Assembly: GCA_003552885.1 (NCBI GenBank)
Contig: PUPA01000163.1
Location: 1-5,876, forward strand
Direction of reading: 5' to 3'
DNA: 5,876 nt
From: Natrialbaceae archaeon
Lineage (GTDB): Archaea; Halobacteriota; Halobacteria; Halobacteriales; Natrialbaceae
The position numbers and the translations under genes are program-made. The notes under the pieces were generated by a model. The model did no database searches and was not told where the DNA came from. It saw nothing but the letters and a program-made list of their open reading frames with translations. Numbering within the stretch: the first letter of the stretch is position 1; the number at the start of each line of letters is the position of its first letter. This document shows positions 3,894 to 5,876 of the stretch, piece by piece.

Positions 3894-5126
3894 CTATCCG
3901 TTCAGGGTGCCGACGCCGATCAGCCGCCAGCGGGCACCGATCCGCCGGTTGATCGCGATCTTCGCGCCCGGCTCTGCACAGACCGGTCGTTTGAGTCGGA
4001 CCTCACACTCGGCCCCGCGGGCGCTCGTGACCGCGCCGACGGTCGTCGCGGTTCCGACGGTCATCATCAGCGGCTCGCCGGTGGAGATCTCCTCGACCTC
4101 CGTCCCTCCGTCGGCGCCGACGACCCGTTCGAGGAGGTCGACGCTCATCGTGAACTCCTCCCAGGTCGGCGGCACCGTACCGGGAGGGCCGGCGACCCGT
4201 CCAGCTAAGGCGTCGCCTTTCGTCAGCGACGGATCGAGGGCGGTGCCGACCCCGAGCAGCCCGCCGGGGGTGGCGGTTTCGACGCTCTCGCCGCCGGCTT
4301 GCAGCGAGCGGACGGTCGTCCGGATCGGCTCGTAGCCCGTCCGTCCACCCTCCTCGACCTGTCGGCCGGGACGGATCTCGATCTCGTCGCCGACGGAGAG
4401 CTCGCCCGCCGCGAGAGAGCCCCCGAGCACGCCGCCGTGGAGCCCCTCCCAGGTCGTCCCCGGCCTGTTGATGTCGAAGCTGCGGGCGACGTACACCCGC
4501 GGGTCGGCCGCGGGGTCGCGCTCGGGCGTAGGGATCTCCGACTCGATCGCGTCGATCAGCAAGTCGAGGTTGACCTCCTGGCCGGCCGACACCGGCACGA
4601 CGGGCGCGCCCTCGGCGACGGTGCCCTCGACGAACTCCTGGATCTGCCCGTAGCTGCGTCTGGCCCGGTCGGCGTCGACGAGGTCGACTTTGTTCTGGGC
4701 GACGACGACGTTCTCGATCCCGATGATGTCCAGTGCCATCAGGTGTTCTTCGGTCTGGGGCTGGGGGACGGTCTCGCTGGCGCTGACGACCAACACGGCG
4801 CCGTCCATCAGCGAGGCCCCCGACAGCATCGTCGCCATCAGGGTCTCGTGACCCGGTGCGTCGACGAACGAGACGGTCCGAACCGGCTCGCTGGCCGAGC
4901 CGTCCGGACACTCCTGGGCTACGGTGAAGCAGTCGGGCTCCTCTAGGCCCGGACAGCGACGGAACGTCGCGTCCGCGTACCCCAGCCGGATGGAGATGCC
5001 GCGTTTCATCTCCTCTGAGTGCTGGTCGGTCCACGAGCCGCTCAGTGCCTGGACCAGCGTCGTCTTTCCGTGGTCGACGTGGCCGACGAGTCCGATGTTC
5101 ACCTCCGGTTGTCGATTTTCTGCCAT
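3894..5126 (-). CDS. eif2g: Translation initiation factor aIF2 subunit gamma
   Basis: This 410-residue GTPase is the normal family length. Motifs in order are G1 GHVDHGKT (15-22), switch 1 RGISIRLGYA (42-51), G3 DAPGH (89-93), G4 NKVD (145-148) and G5 SAG (180-182). Two beta-barrel domains follow, ending in RPVCAEPGAKIAINRRIG and WRLIGVGTLNG, diagnostic of aIF2-gamma. With the alpha and beta subunits it carries initiator methionyl-tRNA to the small ribosomal subunit. The metal-binding knuckle region has cysteines at 58, 66 and 73 only, rather than two CxxC pairs, so zinc binding may be reduced or absent, probably a haloarchaeal trait. The ATG at 5126 yields the expected short N-terminus before G1. 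It is the first gene of the operon, divergent from rfcC. Confidence 0.97.
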   Translation of the reverse strand: MAENRQPEVNIGLVGHVDHGKTTLVQALSGSWTDQHSEEMKRGISIRLGYADATFRRCPGLEEPDCFTVAQECPDGSASEPVRTVSFVDAPGHETLMATMLSGASLMDGAVLVVSASETVPQPQTEEHLMALDIIGIENVVVAQNKVDLVDADRARRSYGQIQEFVEGTVAEGAPVVPVSAGQEVNLDLLIDAIESEIPTPERDPAADPRVYVARSFDINRPGTTWEGLHGGVLGGSLAAGELSVGDEIEIRPGRQVEEGGRTGYEPIRTTVRSLQAGGESVETATPGGLLGVGTALDPSLTKGDALAGRVAGPPGTVPPTWEEFTMSVDLLERVVGADGGTEVEEISTGEPLMMTVGTATTVGAVTSARGAECEVRLKRPVCAEPGAKIAINRRIGARWRLIGVGTLNG

Positions 5127-5163
5127 GAGACGATTAGAGATTGAATACAGCTACCTCCGTGCG

Positions 5164-5174
5164 CTTGATAAACC
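5164..5174 (-). promoter_or_regulatory. Probable TATA box of the eif2g operon
   Basis: On the minus strand GGTTTATCAAG at 5164-5174 contains the haloarchaeal TATA-like TTTATC. Counting about 27 bp downstream puts the transcript start near 5142, leaving a leader of roughly 15 bases before the ATG at 5126. It would drive the five-gene operon. A GGAGGT (about 5152-5157) lies too close to the box and too far from the ATG to act as its ribosome site. Confidence 0.6.
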
Positions 5175-5216
5175 TACTGTTCTGGCCCCGCCGCCCACCG
5201 CGGGTGCCCGCGTCGA

Positions 5217-5271
5217 GGGATCGATCCCGAGGGCGTGAGCGGATCCGGAGGGGATCGAGCGGATCCGGAGG
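5217..5271. repeat. Phased palindromes and 15-bp direct repeat upstream of rfcC
   Basis: GAGCGGATCCGGAGG occurs perfectly at 5237-5251 and 5257-5271, 20 bp apart, and each copy contains the palindrome CGGATCCG. A related 12-bp palindrome, GGGATCGATCCC, is at 5217-5228. The three palindrome centres (5222/5223, 5243/5244, 5263/5264) are spaced 21 and 20 bp, about two helical turns, so they would face the same side of the DNA. This suggests cooperative protein binding in the divergent eif2g-rfcC promoter region. Confidence 0.7.
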
Positions 5272-5330
5272 AGTGGATCACGGTCGTGGGATCGACCGAT
5301 TCTTGTCGGCGTCGGCCCTACCGTCGGTCG

Positions 5331-5876
5331 ATGGACGCGCCGCTGTGGACCGAGAGCCACGCCCCGACGCTGTCGGAGCTCCCCCAGCCCGAGGTCCGTG
5401 AGTACCTCCGGCGGGCCGTCGACGAGCCGATCAACCTCCTGATGCAGGGTCCCCCTGGCTGTGGGAAGACCGCGGCCGTGCGGGCGCTCGCCCGCGAGGC
5501 ACACGCCGACCCGGACAACGACTTAGTCGAGATCAACGTCGCCGACTTCTTCGGGCGGACGAAAACCGAGATCAAGAACGATCCCCGCTTCGCGGGCTTT
5601 CTCGTCGGTCGGTCGGCCCTCTCGAAGCGGGACATGATAAACCACGTGTTGAAGGAGTCGGCGAGCTACGCGCCGGTCTCGGGGAGCTACCGGACGATCC
5701 TGCTCGACAACGCCGAGGACGCTCGCGCGGACTTCCAGCAGGCGCTGCGACGGATCATGGAGCGTCACCACCGGACCACCCAGTTCGTGATCGCCACGCG
5801 CCGGCCGGGCTCGCTCATCGCGCCGATCCGCTCGCGGACGTTTCCCGTCCGGATGCGCGCGCCGACCAGCGAGGAG
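5331..5876 (+). CDS. rfcC: Replication factor C small-subunit type protein RfcC (3' end outside window)
   Basis: The first 182 codons are present, open to the window edge. It starts MDAPLWTESHAPTLSELP, the usual RFC opening. Walker A is GPPGCGKT at 40-47. The RFC-like ALRRIME segment is at 138-144, and an IRSR arginine-finger motif is at 166-169. Residues 68-85 (INVADFFGRTKTEIKNDP) and SKRDMINHVLKESASYAPVSG (98-118) fit the haloarchaeal RfcC branch. RFC loads the PCNA sliding clamp onto primed DNA in an ATP-dependent way. Walker B is LLDNAED (124-130) rather than the usual DEAD/DEAA, and the final Cys of the SRC motif is Thr, so this may be a specialised or weakly hydrolysing subunit. The ATG at 5331 is the natural start; a weak TATTC-like element (ATTCTTGT, about 5299-5306) lies some 28 bp before it. 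Confidence 0.9.
   Translation, partial: MDAPLWTESHAPTLSELPQPEVREYLRRAVDEPINLLMQGPPGCGKTAAVRALAREAHADPDNDLVEINVADFFGRTKTEIKNDPRFAGFLVGRSALSKRDMINHVLKESASYAPVSGSYRTILLDNAEDARADFQQALRRIMERHHRTTQFVIATRRPGSLIAPIRSRTFPVRMRAPTSEE

Noticed and set aside
3585..4946. Several long plus-strand frames opposite the PIN and aIF2-gamma genes
   Set aside because: They are antisense to strongly recognised genes and open only because stop codons are rare at this GC content.
5150..5160. GGAGGT on the minus strand upstream of eif2g as ribosome binding site
   Set aside because: It is over 20 bases from the ATG at 5126 and lies between the TATA box and the predicted transcript start, so it would probably not be in the mRNA.
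5219..5293. Cluster of GATC sites as a replication origin or methylation control region
   Set aside because: GATC is frequent across this window, and there is no AT-rich unwinding element, no origin repeat and no cdc6/orc1 gene. The phased palindromes were reported instead.

Overview
The window looks like the chromosome of a halophilic archaeon. Base composition is very GC-rich, with G or C at most third codon positions. The proteins are acidic. The recognisable genes are archaeal information-processing genes with haloarchaeal sequence flavour: aIF2-gamma, RNA polymerase subunits E' and E'', an archaeal GTP-dependent dephospho-CoA kinase, and the haloarchaeal RfcC clamp-loader subunit. Several starts sit about 25-30 bp downstream of TATA-like boxes with little or no leader, as is common in haloarchaea.

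Left part (1-1410). The window opens inside the 3' end of a plus-strand gene, probably homoserine dehydrogenase. It converges on a minus-strand gene for a four-helix membrane protein of unknown function. The gap between them holds a striking 60-bp imperfect inverted repeat (196-255). Behind the membrane-protein gene lies a clear pseudogene of tryptophan synthase beta chain (minus, 814-1145). It keeps the first ~80 and last ~28 residues, but the whole catalytic middle, including the PLP lysine, is deleted with a frameshift.

Middle part (1411-2127). A plus-strand, apparently leaderless gene encodes a 97-residue acidic protein predicted to be beta-rich. It converges on a 33-residue minus-strand single-helix membrane microprotein at 1798-1899. 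That small gene appears to have its own TATA box at about 2000, a 7-bp dyad immediately upstream of it, and two strong hairpins in its leader.

Core operon (5126 to 2128, minus). The order is aIF2-gamma, PIN-domain protein (Fcf1-like), rpoE (E'), spt4/rpoE'' and GTP-dependent dephospho-CoA kinase. The first two junctions are stop-start abutments (TAG directly followed by ATG), the third has one base and the fourth 13, so the set is almost certainly one transcript with translational coupling. It joins translation initiation, probable RNA processing, the RNA polymerase stalk with an elongation factor, and CoA synthesis. The ribosomal protein genes rps24e and rps27ae, which commonly follow this kinase gene in archaea, are not in the window.

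Right end (5127-5876). A 204-bp divergent spacer carries the aIF2-gamma promoter and three palindromes spaced 20-21 bp apart. The 5' part of rfcC runs off the window end.

Most of the window is ordinary conserved archaeal chromosome. The items most worth a second look are the long dyad at 196-255, the trpB remnant, the microprotein with its structured leader, and the phased palindromes upstream of rfcC.
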